From Acrocarpospora corrugata (lineage in GTDB: Bacteria > Actinomycetota > Actinomycetes > Streptosporangiales > Streptosporangiaceae), in the NCBI RefSeq assembly GCF_009687845.1, contig NZ_BLAD01000049.1, positions 62,001 to 126,000 of the forward strand: a DNA stretch of 64,000 nucleotides. The letters are read 5' to 3'. Below are positions 1-8,803 of this stretch, piece after piece; positions within the stretch are counted from its first letter, which is position 1, and the number at the start of each line of letters is the position of its first letter. The translations under genes and the position numbers were made by a program. The notes beneath the pieces are model-generated. The model made no database searches. It was not told the DNA's origin and saw nothing but the letters and a program-made list of their open reading frames with translations.

Positions 1-1
1 C

Positions 2-1603
2 CGGGACGTCATCGGCTTCGAAAGCGCCTGCCTGCTCGCCTTCGGCCTGGCCGCTTTCCTGGCCGCACTGGTCCTGGTCGGCCAGGCCATCATCAGGTAC
101 GGCGCCGCCAGCGCCGCCGAGTTGCGCGCGCTCACGGCGGTCGGCCTGACCCGGACGCAGGGCGTGCGCCTGGCGATCGCGGGCCCGGTGCTGGCCGCCG
201 TCGCGGGCACCGCCATCGCGGTCGGACTGGCCGTCCCCGCGTCGGCCTGGCTGCCGTTCGGCGCGGCGGCGGCGCGGGAACCCGACCCGGGCGTCGACGT
301 GGACTGGCTGGTGCTCGGCGGGTTCGCCGTGCTCATCCCGGTGCTGGTGGCGGCCGGGACGGCGGTCGCGGTCTGGGCGGGCCTGTCCGCCCCGGGCAGG
401 GTGCCGCCAGGGCGGCGTTCCGCCGTGGTCGCCGCGATGGCGGCGGCCGGGCTCCCCGTGGCCGTGGTGGTCGGGGCACGGTTCGCGCTGGAGCCGGGGC
501 AGGGGGCGCGGGCGGTACCGGTGCGGCCGGCGCTGCTCGGGGCGGTCACCGGCGTGTTCGGAGTGCTCGCCGCGTTCACCTTCTCGGCCGGGGTCGCCGA
601 CGCGGCGGCCAATCCGGCCAGGTTCGGGCAGAACTACCAGCTGATGGTCATCTTCGGCTTCGGCGGGCAGGACTTCCTGCCGCCCCGGCCGGTGCTCGAC
701 ACGGTGGCCGACGACGCCGACGTGCTCGGGGTCATCGACATGCGGGTCGCGGGCGGGCGGAGCGGCGAGCTCCCGGTGGTCACCTACACCTACGAGCCGG
801 TGGGCGCGCCGGTGCCGCTGGTGCTCACCGAGGGCCGGGCGCCGGCGGCCGACGACGAGGTGGTGCTGGCCCCGGTCAGCGCGCGGCAGCTCGGCGCGGG
901 GATCGGCGCGACCATCCCGCTGGCCGGCGACAAGGGCTCCCGCGCCCTGCGGGTGACCGGCATCGGCTTCGGCGTGGAGAGCTCCACCCGGGGCTACGAC
1001 AGCGGCGCCTGGGTCACCGGACCCGGCTACGACCAGCTGTTCACCGGCTTCAAGGAACACGGCGGCCTGCTCGTGCTGCGGCAGGGCAGCTCCCCGGACG
1101 CCGTGGCCGCCCGCCTCACCCGGGCCGCGACGGGCCCGGACGGCATCGGCCCGCTGCTCACCGAGCCGTTCGCGCCGCGCCAGTTCGGCGAGATCAGGAA
1201 CGTGCGGGTGCTGCCGCTGGTCCTGGGCGGCTTCCTGGCGCTGCTCGCCGTCGGCGCGGTCGGCCACGCCCTGATCGTCGCGGTCCGGCGGCGCGGCCAC
1301 GACCTGGCGGTGCTGCGGGCCCTCGGGATGACCCGGGGCCAGTGCCGCCTGGCGGTGGTCACCCAGGCCGGCGCGATCACCACGCTCGGCCTGCTCGCCG
1401 GGATCCCGCTCGGCATGGCGCTGGGCCGGATCCTGTGGCGGGCCGCCGCCGGGATCATGCCGTTGCAGTACCAGCCGCCCACCTCGCCGTGGACGCTGAT
1501 CCTGATCGTGCCGCTGGCGCTGCTGGTCGCGGCCCTGCTCGCGGCCGGTCCCGGCCGCCACGCCGGGCACCGCAACCTCGGCCAGGCGTTGCGAGCTGAA
1601 TAA
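2..1603 (+). CDS. FtsX-like ABC transporter permease, 5' end outside window
   Basis: The reading frame is open from the left edge, so the true start lies upstream and only the C-terminal part is seen. The visible protein alternates long hydrophobic segments with one large extracytoplasmic domain (roughly 190-390 of the visible part). It ends with three membrane helices containing [19 protein letters not shown], the coupling-helix motif typical of FtsX/MacB-type permeases. Another copy of this motif, [16 protein letters not shown], sits just inside the left edge, so this is a two-repeat permease of about 800 residues. Such proteins work with a LolD/MacB-like ATPase, probably encoded upstream. 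The exported substrate cannot be inferred. Confidence 0.85.
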   Translation, partial: RDVIGFESACLLAFGLAAFLAALVLVGQAIIRYGAASAAELRALTAVGLTRTQGVRLAIAGPVLAAVAGTAIAVGLAVPASAWLPFGAAAAREPDPGVDVDWLVLGGFAVLIPVLVAAGTAVAVWAGLSAPGRVPPGRRSAVVAAMAAAGLPVAVVVGARFALEPGQGARAVPVRPALLGAVTGVFGVLAAFTFSAGVADAAANPARFGQNYQLMVIFGFGGQDFLPPRPVLDTVADDADVLGVIDMRVAGGRSGELPVVTYTYEPVGAPVPLVLTEGRAPAADDEVVLAPVSARQLGAGIGATIPLAGDKGSRALRVTGIGFGVESSTRGYDSGAWVTGPGYDQLFTGFKEHGGLLVLRQGSSPDAVAARLTRAATGPDGIGPLLTEPFAPRQFGEIRNVRVLPLVLGGFLALLAVGAVGHALIVAVRRRGHDLAVLRALGMTRGQCRLAVVTQAGAITTLGLLAGIPLGMALGRILWRAAAGIMPLQYQPPTSPWTLILIVPLALLVAALLAAGPGRHAGHRNLGQALRAE

Positions 1604-1637
1604 CGCGCAATTCCGGAGATGCGGCAAAGATTGCGCG
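1604..1637. terminator. Inverted repeat after the FtsX gene
   Basis: CGCGCAAT at 1604-1611 is perfectly complementary to ATTGCGCG at 1630-1637 across an 18-base loop. It begins at the base after the FtsX stop codon. There is no T-run, so it is either a weak hairpin terminator or an operator for the following AhpD-like operon. Confidence 0.4.
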
Positions 1638-1685
1638 GGGCGAATCTGGTCAAGTCACATGATTTCGTCTGCGGAGGAGGCGTTC

Positions 1686-2240
1686 ATGCCACACATCACC
1701 CTCAACTCTGATGAGCCTGGGATCCGTGGTCTGTTTAGATTCCGGCCAGAGACCGCGCTGCCCCTGAACGAGCTGGCGGAGGTGCTCCTGTGCGGGGAGA
1801 GCACGCTCTCCCGCGGTGAGCGCGAGTTGATCGGTGCGTACGTGTCGGCGCTGAACGCGTGCCGATTCTGCTACTCCACCCACGCGGCCATCGCGGCCGT
1901 ACAGCTGGGGGAGGATCTGGTCCTGGTGGAGCGGATCCGCGCCGATGTCGCCAGCGCCCCGATCTCCGACAAGCTCAAGGCGCTGCTGGGCATCGCCAGT
2001 GCGGTGCAGGAGTCCGGCCAGAAGGTCTCCGAGCAGCACGTCACCACCGCCAAGGAGGCGGGCGCGACCGATATCGAGATCCATGACACGGTCCTGATCG
2101 CGGCGGCCTTCTGCATGTTCAACCGGTACGTCGACGGTCTCGACACATTCGCCCCAGACGACCCGGCAGTGTACGCCGCCAGGGCCCAACGCACTGACGG
2201 ATATCTGGCCGTATTGGCCGATTCTCTACGTTTGGGATAG
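1686..2240 (+). CDS. AhpD-like carboxymuconolactone decarboxylase family protein (copy 1)
   Basis: This is a 184-residue member of the CMD/AhpD superfamily, thiol peroxidase-like alpha-helical proteins. The AhpD-type catalytic pattern is visible: Glu47, then Cys59-x-x-Cys62 and His66 (CRFCYSTH). I chose ATG 1686 rather than 1659 because GGAGGAGG lies just upstream and the paralogue at 2336 starts with the same MPHI. It is followed after 95 bases by that paralogue, about 65 percent identical, and then by a flavoprotein. The three probably form a redox operon. Peroxidase activity is inferred from the intact CxxC; the substrate is unknown. Confidence 0.85.
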   Translation: MPHITLNSDEPGIRGLFRFRPETALPLNELAEVLLCGESTLSRGERELIGAYVSALNACRFCYSTHAAIAAVQLGEDLVLVERIRADVASAPISDKLKALLGIASAVQESGQKVSEQHVTTAKEAGATDIEIHDTVLIAAAFCMFNRYVDGLDTFAPDDPAVYAARAQRTDGYLAVLADSLRLG

Positions 2241-2286
2241 GACGCAATCTGCGGCATGAACGACCGGGGTTGACCGGTATGCGATG

Positions 2287-2307
2287 ATCACCCACCCTGC
2301 GGGTGAT
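2287..2307. other. Small hairpin between the two AhpD-like genes
   Basis: ATCACCC (2287-2293) pairs with GGGTGAT (2301-2307) over a 7-base loop, 18 bases before the AGGAG ribosome binding site of the second gene. It could be a processing or partial termination site that sets the ratio of the two paralogues. There is no T-run. Confidence 0.35.
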
Positions 2308-2335
2308 GGCCTCGCCTGATCGCCTAGGAGTGTTC

Positions 2336-2878
2336 ATGCCGCACATAGCGCTGGGGAACGAATCACCTGGAATCATCGGCCTGTTCGACTACCGGCCGGA
2401 GACCGCCCGCCCGATGAGCGCCCTCGCCGAGGTGCTGTTACGCGGCGAGAACTCGCTGCCCCGGGGTGACCGGGAATTGATCGCGGCCTACGTGTCCGCG
2501 CTCAACGACTGCCGCTTCTGCTACAACTCGCACGCGGCCTTCGCCGCCGCCCAGCTGCCCGAGGGCATGGACCTGGTCGAGCAGGTCCGCGCCGATCTGG
2601 GCGGCGCGCCCATTTCGGACAAGCTCAGAGCGCTGCTGACGATCGCCGGCGCGGTCCAGGAGAGCGGCCGCAAGGTCGGCGACGAGCACATCGCCGCGGC
2701 CAGGGAAGCGGGCGCCACCGACGTCGAGATCCACGACGCGGTCCTGATCGCGGCCGCGTTCTGCATGTACAACCGGTACGTGGACGGCCTGGCCGCGCTC
2801 ACCCCGGACGACCCGGCCGACTACGCGGTGATGGCGCAGTTCATCGTGGCCGCCGGATACGCCCGGGACGAGGCCTGA
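2336..2878 (+). CDS. AhpD-like carboxymuconolactone decarboxylase family protein (copy 2)
   Basis: This 180-residue tandem paralogue of the preceding gene has the same Glu...CxxCxxxH catalytic arrangement (CRFCYNSH). Strongly conserved blocks are APISDKL and the C-terminal AAFCMYNRYVDGL. ATG 2336 is favoured over 2303 because AGGAG sits 7-11 bases before it and the N-terminus then matches copy 1. Its TGA overlaps the ATG of the flavoprotein by one base, so translational coupling is likely. Paralogous CMD proteins often assemble as homo- or hetero-oligomers, and a mixed oligomer is possible here (inference). Confidence 0.85.
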   Translation: MPHIALGNESPGIIGLFDYRPETARPMSALAEVLLRGENSLPRGDRELIAAYVSALNDCRFCYNSHAAFAAAQLPEGMDLVEQVRADLGGAPISDKLRALLTIAGAVQESGRKVGDEHIAAAREAGATDVEIHDAVLIAAAFCMYNRYVDGLAALTPDDPADYAVMAQFIVAAGYARDEA

Positions 2879-4401
2879 TGCACCGGTACCTCATCATCGG
2901 CGCGGGTCCAGCCGGTCTCCAGCTCAGCTACTACCTCAAACGGGCCGGCGCGGACTACCTCACCCTCGAACGCACGGAGTCCCCCGGCGCCTTCTTCAAG
3001 GAGTTCCCCCGGCACCGGCGGCTGATCTCGCTCAACAAGGTGCACACGGTCGAGGACGAGCCCGAGATCAAGCTGCGCTGGGACTGGAACTCGCTGCTCA
3101 ACGACTCGCCGGAGCTGATGTTCCCGCGCTATTCGAGGGAGTATCTGCCGGGCGCGGACGATCTGGTGCGGTATCTCGCCGACTTCGAGCGCGAGCACGA
3201 ACTCAATGTACGTTTCATGACTCCGGTCGACCGAATTGAGAAGATCGACGACCGATTCCTGGTGCACACGCCCGGGAAAACGTACGAGGCGGAATGCGTG
3301 ATCGTCGCCACCGGCTGGGGCGGACCGAACATTCCGAACATTCCGGGCATCGAACTGGCGACCGGCTACGAGGACATGGAGGTCGACGGCGCCGCCTACA
3401 CCGGCCAGCGCGTGCTCGTCATCGGCAAGGGCAACTCCGCCTTCGAGACCGCCCAGGCGATCCTCCCGCACGCCGCCATCGTGCACCTGGCCAGCCCGCA
3501 CGGCGTCCGCCTGGCGTGGAACACCAAACACCCCGGCGACGTGCGCGGCCAGTACGGCGCCTTCCTGGACAGCTACTGGTTCAAGACCCTGCACGGCGTG
3601 CTCGAATGCGACATCAACCGGATCTGGCGCGAGGACGACCACTTCAAGGCCGCCATCACCTACACCCTCGCCAACGGCGAGCAGGCCCTGCTGGAATACG
3701 ACTCCGTCCTGCGCTGCACCGGTTTCACCATGGACCGGAGCATCTTCGACGAGTCCTGCCTGCCCGCCATGGCCCCCAACGGCCGCATTCCGGCGATCCG
3801 CCCCGACTGGCAGTCCGCCAACGTGGACGGCCTCTACTTCGCCGGCACGCTCATGCAGGCCCGCGACTTCAAGCAGGCGTCCTCGGCGTTCATCGACGGC
3901 TTCCGCTACAACCTGCGCACCCTGACCGCGCTGCTCGCCGAACGCTACGAGAACACCCCGCTGGACCGCCAGGTGATCCCGCTCGACCACGAGAAGCTCG
4001 GCGCCACCATGCTCGACCGGGTCAACTGGAGCTCCGCGCTGTGGACCCAGTTCGAGTACCTGTGCGACGCGTACGTGGTCGACCGCGCCACCGGGCAGAT
4101 CCAGCAGTACCAGGACCTGCCCGAGGACTACGCCGTCGAACGCTTCGGCGACCAGGCCGAGCTCTTCACCATCACGCTCCGCTGGGGCCGCCAGAACTAC
4201 GGCGACGTGTTCAACATCCAGCGCGACCCCACCCCCGGCATGGCCCACGAGAGCGCGTTCCTGCACCCGGTGATCCGCAGCTGGCGGCACGGGGAGCAGG
4301 TCGCCGAGCGGCACCTGCTGGAGGACCTGCTGGCCGTCTGGCGCAACCCGGTCCGCCACGTGGAGCCGCTCTACGCGTTCCTATCCGAGCAGCTGAGCTG
4401 A
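2878..4401 (+). CDS. FOXRED2-like FAD-dependent oxidoreductase
   Basis: This is a 507-residue flavoprotein with two Rossmann motifs: GAGPAG at residues 8-13 for FAD and IGKGNSA at 182-188 for NAD(P)H. An FMO-type ATGWGGPNIP linker lies between them. The N-terminal half (FFKEFPRHRRLISLNK, then LRWDWNSLL and FPRYSREYLP) closely resembles the eukaryotic ER flavoprotein FOXRED2/ERFAD as I remember it. There is no signal peptide or ER-type tail, so it is cytosolic. It overlaps the second AhpD-like gene by one base, which suggests it supplies or uses reducing equivalents with the CxxC proteins (inference). Its 3' end overlaps the convergent YbdK gene by 21 bases. Confidence 0.8.
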   Translation: MHRYLIIGAGPAGLQLSYYLKRAGADYLTLERTESPGAFFKEFPRHRRLISLNKVHTVEDEPEIKLRWDWNSLLNDSPELMFPRYSREYLPGADDLVRYLADFEREHELNVRFMTPVDRIEKIDDRFLVHTPGKTYEAECVIVATGWGGPNIPNIPGIELATGYEDMEVDGAAYTGQRVLVIGKGNSAFETAQAILPHAAIVHLASPHGVRLAWNTKHPGDVRGQYGAFLDSYWFKTLHGVLECDINRIWREDDHFKAAITYTLANGEQALLEYDSVLRCTGFTMDRSIFDESCLPAMAPNGRIPAIRPDWQSANVDGLYFAGTLMQARDFKQASSAFIDGFRYNLRTLTALLAERYENTPLDRQVIPLDHEKLGATMLDRVNWSSALWTQFEYLCDAYVVDRATGQIQQYQDLPEDYAVERFGDQAELFTITLRWGRQNYGDVFNIQRDPTPGMAHESAFLHPVIRSWRHGEQVAERHLLEDLLAVWRNPVRHVEPLYAFLSEQLS

Positions 4402-5529
4402 GAAGTCCCTGACCAGCGCGTCGACCACGTCCGCCGCCGAACCCCGGCGGGCGTGGGCGGCGGCTTGGCGGGCCGCGCCGGTGCCGATCACCTGCAACCG
4501 GGCCAGCCGCTCAGTCACCAGGCTGAGATCGCCGGTCTCCTCCAGCGCCGGGCGCAGCTGCCGCAGCAGTTCGGCGACCTGCTCGGACGCCGGGGACAGC
4601 CGCCCGGTGACCGGGTCGATGGCGTCCCCGGCCAGGCCGTCCCTGGCCGCCTGCCAGTACGCGGCCCTGAGCAGCTCGCCGCGCAGCACAGGCCCGGGGT
4701 CGCCGCGCTCCACCCGGCCCAGCGCGGTCACCACCAGCCCCCGGACGATCGCGGCCAGCAGCGCCGACTCCCCGGCGGTGGCCGGCACGTCGGTTACCCG
4801 GATCTCCAGGGTGGGGAGCCGGGCCGAGGGCCGGATGTCCCAGAAGATGGTGCCCGGGTCGACCAGCACCTTGGCCTCGGTCAGTTTGCCGATCACCTCG
4901 TCGTACTCGGCGGCCGAGGCGAAGTACGGCGGCGGCCCGGCCACCGGCCACTTGCCCCAGGACAGGGTCCGCCAGCTGGCGTAGCCGGTGTCGCGCCCGC
5001 ACCACAGCGGCGAGTTGGCCATCAGCGCGATCAGCGTCGGCAGCCACGGCCGCAGGTGGTTGCTGACCAGCACGGCGCGTTCCCGGTCGGGCAGGTGCAC
5101 GTGGACGTGGCCGGCGCAGATGCTCTGCTCGTCGTGGAGTGAGCGGTAGTTGGCGATGCCGATGCCGTACCGGGGGTGGTCGGTGATGAGCGGCGGCACC
5201 ACGTCGCCGAGCACGGCGGTGCCGGAGGCGACCATCCGCAGCCCCTCGTCGGCTGCGGCGGACGCGACGGCGGCGCGCATGCGGCGGAGCTGGCTCTCCA
5301 GTTCGGCGGTCCCCGCGCAGGGGCGGGTCTTGGCCTCGACCTGGTAGCGGGTGATCTCGGTGCCGACCTGCTCGCCCAGCACGGCCGCCGCCCTGGCGAC
5401 CACGGCGGCCGACTGGGGGGACGCCTCCCGGGTCTCGGGGTCGACGACCAGGTATTCCTCTTCCACTCCGACGAGGGGACAGGCCGCGTCGTAGGGCACC
5501 ACTTGCTCGATGTCGGCGGTGGCAGTCAT
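4381..5529 (-). CDS. YbdK-family carboxylate-amine ligase (glutamate-cysteine ligase type 2)
   Basis: This 382-residue protein has the family N-terminal signature VGVEEEYLVVDPETRE and the GHVHVHLPD and LEIRVTDVPAT blocks of the ATP-grasp-like GCS2 fold. Enzymes of this family join a carboxylate to an amine using ATP. E. coli YbdK has weak gamma-glutamyl-cysteine ligase activity, but the physiological substrate in actinobacteria is unclear, since these bacteria make mycothiol rather than glutathione. The length is normal for the family. It is transcribed divergently from the exporter gene at 5675. Confidence 0.88.
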   Translation of the reverse strand: MTATADIEQVVPYDAACPLVGVEEEYLVVDPETREASPQSAAVVARAAAVLGEQVGTEITRYQVEAKTRPCAGTAELESQLRRMRAAVASAAADEGLRMVASGTAVLGDVVPPLITDHPRYGIGIANYRSLHDEQSICAGHVHVHLPDRERAVLVSNHLRPWLPTLIALMANSPLWCGRDTGYASWRTLSWGKWPVAGPPPYFASAAEYDEVIGKLTEAKVLVDPGTIFWDIRPSARLPTLEIRVTDVPATAGESALLAAIVRGLVVTALGRVERGDPGPVLRGELLRAAYWQAARDGLAGDAIDPVTGRLSPASEQVAELLRQLRPALEETGDLSLVTERLARLQVIGTGAARQAAAHARRGSAADVVDALVRDFSAQLLG

Positions 5530-5661
5530 GCCGCTCCTTGGCTCCGTACCTATGACGCGCGTAGGTTATCCACGCCTTCCCGGCTGACGGGCGGAATCTG
5601 GCGGAGGTGCGCACAAATTAGTGGTCCGAAAATTGCGGTGCATACCGACATATCGGGCATC

Positions 5662-5674
5662 TATCGTCAGGGCC
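5662..5674 (+). promoter_or_regulatory. Possible -10 element giving a leaderless exporter mRNA
   Basis: TATCGT at 5662-5667 matches the TANNNT pattern of actinobacterial -10 boxes and lies 7 bases before the ATG at 5675. No good ribosome binding site precedes that ATG. Together these suggest a leaderless transcript. No clear -35 was seen. Confidence 0.35.
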
Positions 5675-6556
5675 ATGAACAAGACCGTGACGATGGTGGA
5701 CAGACGGGCGCTCGCCGCCGCCGGAGTCACCCTGGTGTTGTGGGCTTCGGCCTTCGTGTCCATCCGCAGCGCGGTGGCGTCCTACTCGCCCGGCGCGCTC
5801 GCGCTGGGGCGGCTGCTGGCCGGTTCCGTCACGCTCGTGGTCATTCTGCTGCTGCGCGGCGAACGGCTGCCTCCGAGGGCGGCCTGGCCGGGGATCGGGG
5901 TGGCGGGGGTGCTCTGGTTCGGGGTCTACATGGTCGCCCTGAACTGGGGGGAGCAGGAGGTGGACGCGGGCACGGCGGCGATGCTGGTCAACATCGGGCC
6001 GATCATCATCGCGCTGCTGTCCGGGTTCGTGCTCAAGGAGGGCTTCCCGCGCCCGCTGCTGGCCGGGCTGGCGGTGTCGTTCGGCGGGGCGCTGCTGGTC
6101 GGCTACTCGATGTCCGGCGGGGGGTCCTCGTCGGTGCTCGGCGTGGCGCTCTGCGTGGTGGCGGCCGTGACGTACGCGATCGCGGTCGTGGCGCAGAAGC
6201 CCGCGCTGGCGCACGCGTCCGCGCTGCAGGTGACCACGTTCGGCTGCGTGATCGGGACGGTGGTCTGCCTGCCGTTCGCCGGTCAGCTGGTCGAGCAGGC
6301 CGCGACCGCGCCGCTGTCGGCCACGCTCAACCTGCTCTACCTGGGCGTGTTCCCGACGGCGCTGGCTTTCACCACCTGGGCGTACGCGCTGGCCAGGACC
6401 ACCGCCGGCAAGCTCGGCGCGACCACCTACCTGGTGCCCGCCATGGTCGTGCTGATGGCCTGGGTGTTCCTCGCCGAAGTGCCCGGCTGGCTCACCCTGG
6501 CCGGGGGCGCGCTCTGCCTGGTCGGCGTCGCGATCGCCCGCAGGCGGCCGTCATAG
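5675..6556 (+). CDS. EamA/DMT-family transporter
   Basis: This is a 293-residue, ten-helix inner-membrane protein made of two EamA repeats. The first repeat starts ALAAAGVTLVLWASAFVSIR and the second follows the midpoint at about residue 150. The C-terminal ATTYLVPAMVVLMAWVFL is typical of RhaT/YdcZ-type metabolite exporters. The start is placed at ATG 5675, because the frame upstream reads through likely promoter sequence. The substrate is not predictable. The 3' end overlaps the convergent paoC-like gene by six bases. Confidence 0.88.
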   Translation: MNKTVTMVDRRALAAAGVTLVLWASAFVSIRSAVASYSPGALALGRLLAGSVTLVVILLLRGERLPPRAAWPGIGVAGVLWFGVYMVALNWGEQEVDAGTAAMLVNIGPIIIALLSGFVLKEGFPRPLLAGLAVSFGGALLVGYSMSGGGSSSVLGVALCVVAAVTYAIAVVAQKPALAHASALQVTTFGCVIGTVVCLPFAGQLVEQAATAPLSATLNLLYLGVFPTALAFTTWAYALARTTAGKLGATTYLVPAMVVLMAWVFLAEVPGWLTLAGGALCLVGVAIARRRPS

Positions 6557-8803
6557 CAACTTGTCCAGCGTGATCGGCAGGTCCCTGATCCGCTTTCCGG
6601 TGGCGTGGAAGACCGCGTTCGCGACCGCGCCCGCCACCCCGGTGACGCCGACCTCGCCGATGCCGACCACGCCCAGCGGCATCGTCGGGTCGGGATCGTC
6701 CAGGTAACGCACGTCGATCACCGGGATGTCGGCGTGCACGGGCACGTGATACTCCGACAGGCTGGCGTTCACGATCCGGCCGTTCCGCGGATCGACCAGC
6801 GTCTCCTCGGTCAGTGCCAGCCCGATGCCCATCACGATCCCGCCGCGCAGCTGGCTGGCCGCGGTCTTGGCGTTGACCACCCGGCCGACGTCGAAGACGC
6901 CGAGCCAGCGGGAGATCCGCGTCTCGCCGGTGTCGGAGTCAACCAGGACCTCGCAGAACTGCGCGCCGCAGGCCGCCTTCACCCAGCGCCGCCGGTCCAG
7001 CAGGAACTTGGACATGGACCTGACCTGGTCGGCGATCTCGCCGAGCCGGGTGTCCGCGCCGACCCGGGCCTCGACCGACGCGCGGCCGGCGCGGCGCAGG
7101 ATGTCGTGGTAGCTCTCGCCACGCGAGCCGTTGTAGAGGCCGCCGTCCCTGGCCGTCACGTCGGCCCGGCGCAGACCGCGCAGCGGGGAACCGGGGGTCT
7201 TCCTGGCCAGCGTGAACACGGCGCGGTCCAGTTTGGCGCAGGCGGCGAGCAGGCTGGCGGTCACGCTGGCGGTCTGCGAGGACGCGCCGGCGGTGGTCGT
7301 GTCGGGCAGGGCCGTGTCGCCGTACGCGACCGTGACGGCCGCCATCGGGACGCACAGGGCGTCGGCCGCGATCTGCGAAACAGCCGTGGCCGAGCCCATG
7401 CCCATCTCGTGCAGGCCGCACCGGATCAGGACGGTTCCGTCGTCCGACAGGCGTACCGTCAGGTTGGCGGGGAAGCGCCAGGCCGGGTGGTAGGCGGCGG
7501 CCACGCCCATGCCGATCAGCCAGCGGCCGTCCCGCATCGAGCCGGGCTCCTGCGGGCGGCCGGCCCAGCCGAACTCCTTGGCGCCCTCCTCGAAGCACTC
7601 CATCAGCAGGCGGTGCGAGAACGCCTTGCCGTCCAGCGGGTTGCGGGCGGGCTCGTTGCGGGCGCGCAGCTCGATCGGGTCCAGGCCCAGCTCGTACGCG
7701 AGCTCGTCCACGGTGGCTTCGAGCGCGAACGAGCCGATCGACTCGCCGGGAGCGCGCATGATCGTGTTGGCCAGCAGGTCCATCCCGACCAGGTTCTGCT
7801 GGACCTGGATGTTGGCGGCGTCGTACAGGTGGCGGGAGACCGAGGTCACCTGCTCGCTCCAGCCGCCGGTCCGGCCGACCTGGCAGACGCTGGTGTGGAT
7901 GAGCGCGGTCATCGAGCCGTCGAGCTGCGCGCCGATGGCCACCCGCTGGATCGACGGGGTGCGCCCGCCGACCGTGCGGAACACGCCCTCCCTGGTCAGC
8001 ATCATCCTGACCGGCCGCCCTGTCACCTTCGCGGCCAGCGCGGTGAGCACGGTCCCCGGCCACACGAACGACTTGCCGCCGAACGCGCCGCCGACGAACG
8101 GGGAGATCACCCGGACGTTCTGCTTGGGCAGGTCGAACCGGATCGCCAGATGGTCGCGCACCCAGGCGACGTTCTGACTGCCCTCGTGCAGGATCAGGTG
8201 GTCGCCGTCCCAGTAGGCCGTGGTGGAGTGGGGTTCGATGGCGTTGTGGTTGACCTGGGCGGTGGTGTAACGCAGGTCCAGCGCGAACGGCGCGTCCGCC
8301 AGGGCCGCCTCGGCATCGCCCTTCCGGCCGTCGGCCTCCGACAGCATGGTCGACTTCTGCGGCCGCGCGTTGCCCTCCTCGGCGGCGAAGTCCACCGCGG
8401 CCGGATACTCCGCGTACTCCACCTCGATCAGGTACGCGGCCTCCCGCGCCACGTCCAGCGTCTCCGCCACGACCACCGCGACCGGCTGCCCGTTCCAGTA
8501 CACCTCGTCGGTGTTCAGGTAGTTGACCGAGGTCGCGGCGGCGAGCGTGCTCATGTCGAACTGGTTCGGCTTCGGCGCGGGCTTCATCTCGGGCGCGTTG
8601 CCATGGGTGATCACCGCCAGCACGCCGGGCGTCTTCCGCGCCGTCCCCGTGTCGATCCTGGTGATCCGGCCCCGGGCGATGGTCGCGTGCACCAGCGCGG
8701 CATAAGCCAGATTGGGGTACGGATACTCCGCCGAGAACCGGGCCGCCCCCGTGGTCTTGGCGACGCCGTCGAGCCGGTCGATCGGCTGCCCGACATACCT
8801 CAT
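6551..8803 (-). CDS. paoC: PaoC-like molybdopterin-binding subunit of an aldehyde/xanthine dehydrogenase family enzyme
   Basis: This 750-residue large subunit has the opening MRYVGQPIDRLDGVAKTTGAARF and the substrate-pocket block FVGGAFGGKSF. Its C-terminus, GIGEVGVTGVAGAVANAVFH...RIRDLPITLDKLL, closely follows E. coli PaoC (YagR) as I remember it. The predicted catalytic base is Glu717 in GIGEVG. It oxidises an aldehyde or heterocycle at a molybdenum-cytosine-dinucleotide centre. The ATG at 8803 overlaps the stop of the FAD subunit (ATGA). A much longer frame upstream is out-of-phase coding sequence of the FAD subunit. Confidence 0.92.
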   Translation of the reverse strand: MRYVGQPIDRLDGVAKTTGAARFSAEYPYPNLAYAALVHATIARGRITRIDTGTARKTPGVLAVITHGNAPEMKPAPKPNQFDMSTLAAATSVNYLNTDEVYWNGQPVAVVVAETLDVAREAAYLIEVEYAEYPAAVDFAAEEGNARPQKSTMLSEADGRKGDAEAALADAPFALDLRYTTAQVNHNAIEPHSTTAYWDGDHLILHEGSQNVAWVRDHLAIRFDLPKQNVRVISPFVGGAFGGKSFVWPGTVLTALAAKVTGRPVRMMLTREGVFRTVGGRTPSIQRVAIGAQLDGSMTALIHTSVCQVGRTGGWSEQVTSVSRHLYDAANIQVQQNLVGMDLLANTIMRAPGESIGSFALEATVDELAYELGLDPIELRARNEPARNPLDGKAFSHRLLMECFEEGAKEFGWAGRPQEPGSMRDGRWLIGMGVAAAYHPAWRFPANLTVRLSDDGTVLIRCGLHEMGMGSATAVSQIAADALCVPMAAVTVAYGDTALPDTTTAGASSQTASVTASLLAACAKLDRAVFTLARKTPGSPLRGLRRADVTARDGGLYNGSRGESYHDILRRAGRASVEARVGADTRLGEIADQVRSMSKFLLDRRRWVKAACGAQFCEVLVDSDTGETRISRWLGVFDVGRVVNAKTAASQLRGGIVMGIGLALTEETLVDPRNGRIVNASLSEYHVPVHADIPVIDVRYLDDPDPTMPLGVVGIGEVGVTGVAGAVANAVFHATGKRIRDLPITLDKLL

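Noticed and set aside
2821-4359. Long minus-strand open frame opposite the FOXRED2-like gene
   Set aside because: Low-complexity, valine/glutamate-biased shadow with no motifs; the plus-strand flavoprotein has clear FAD motifs.
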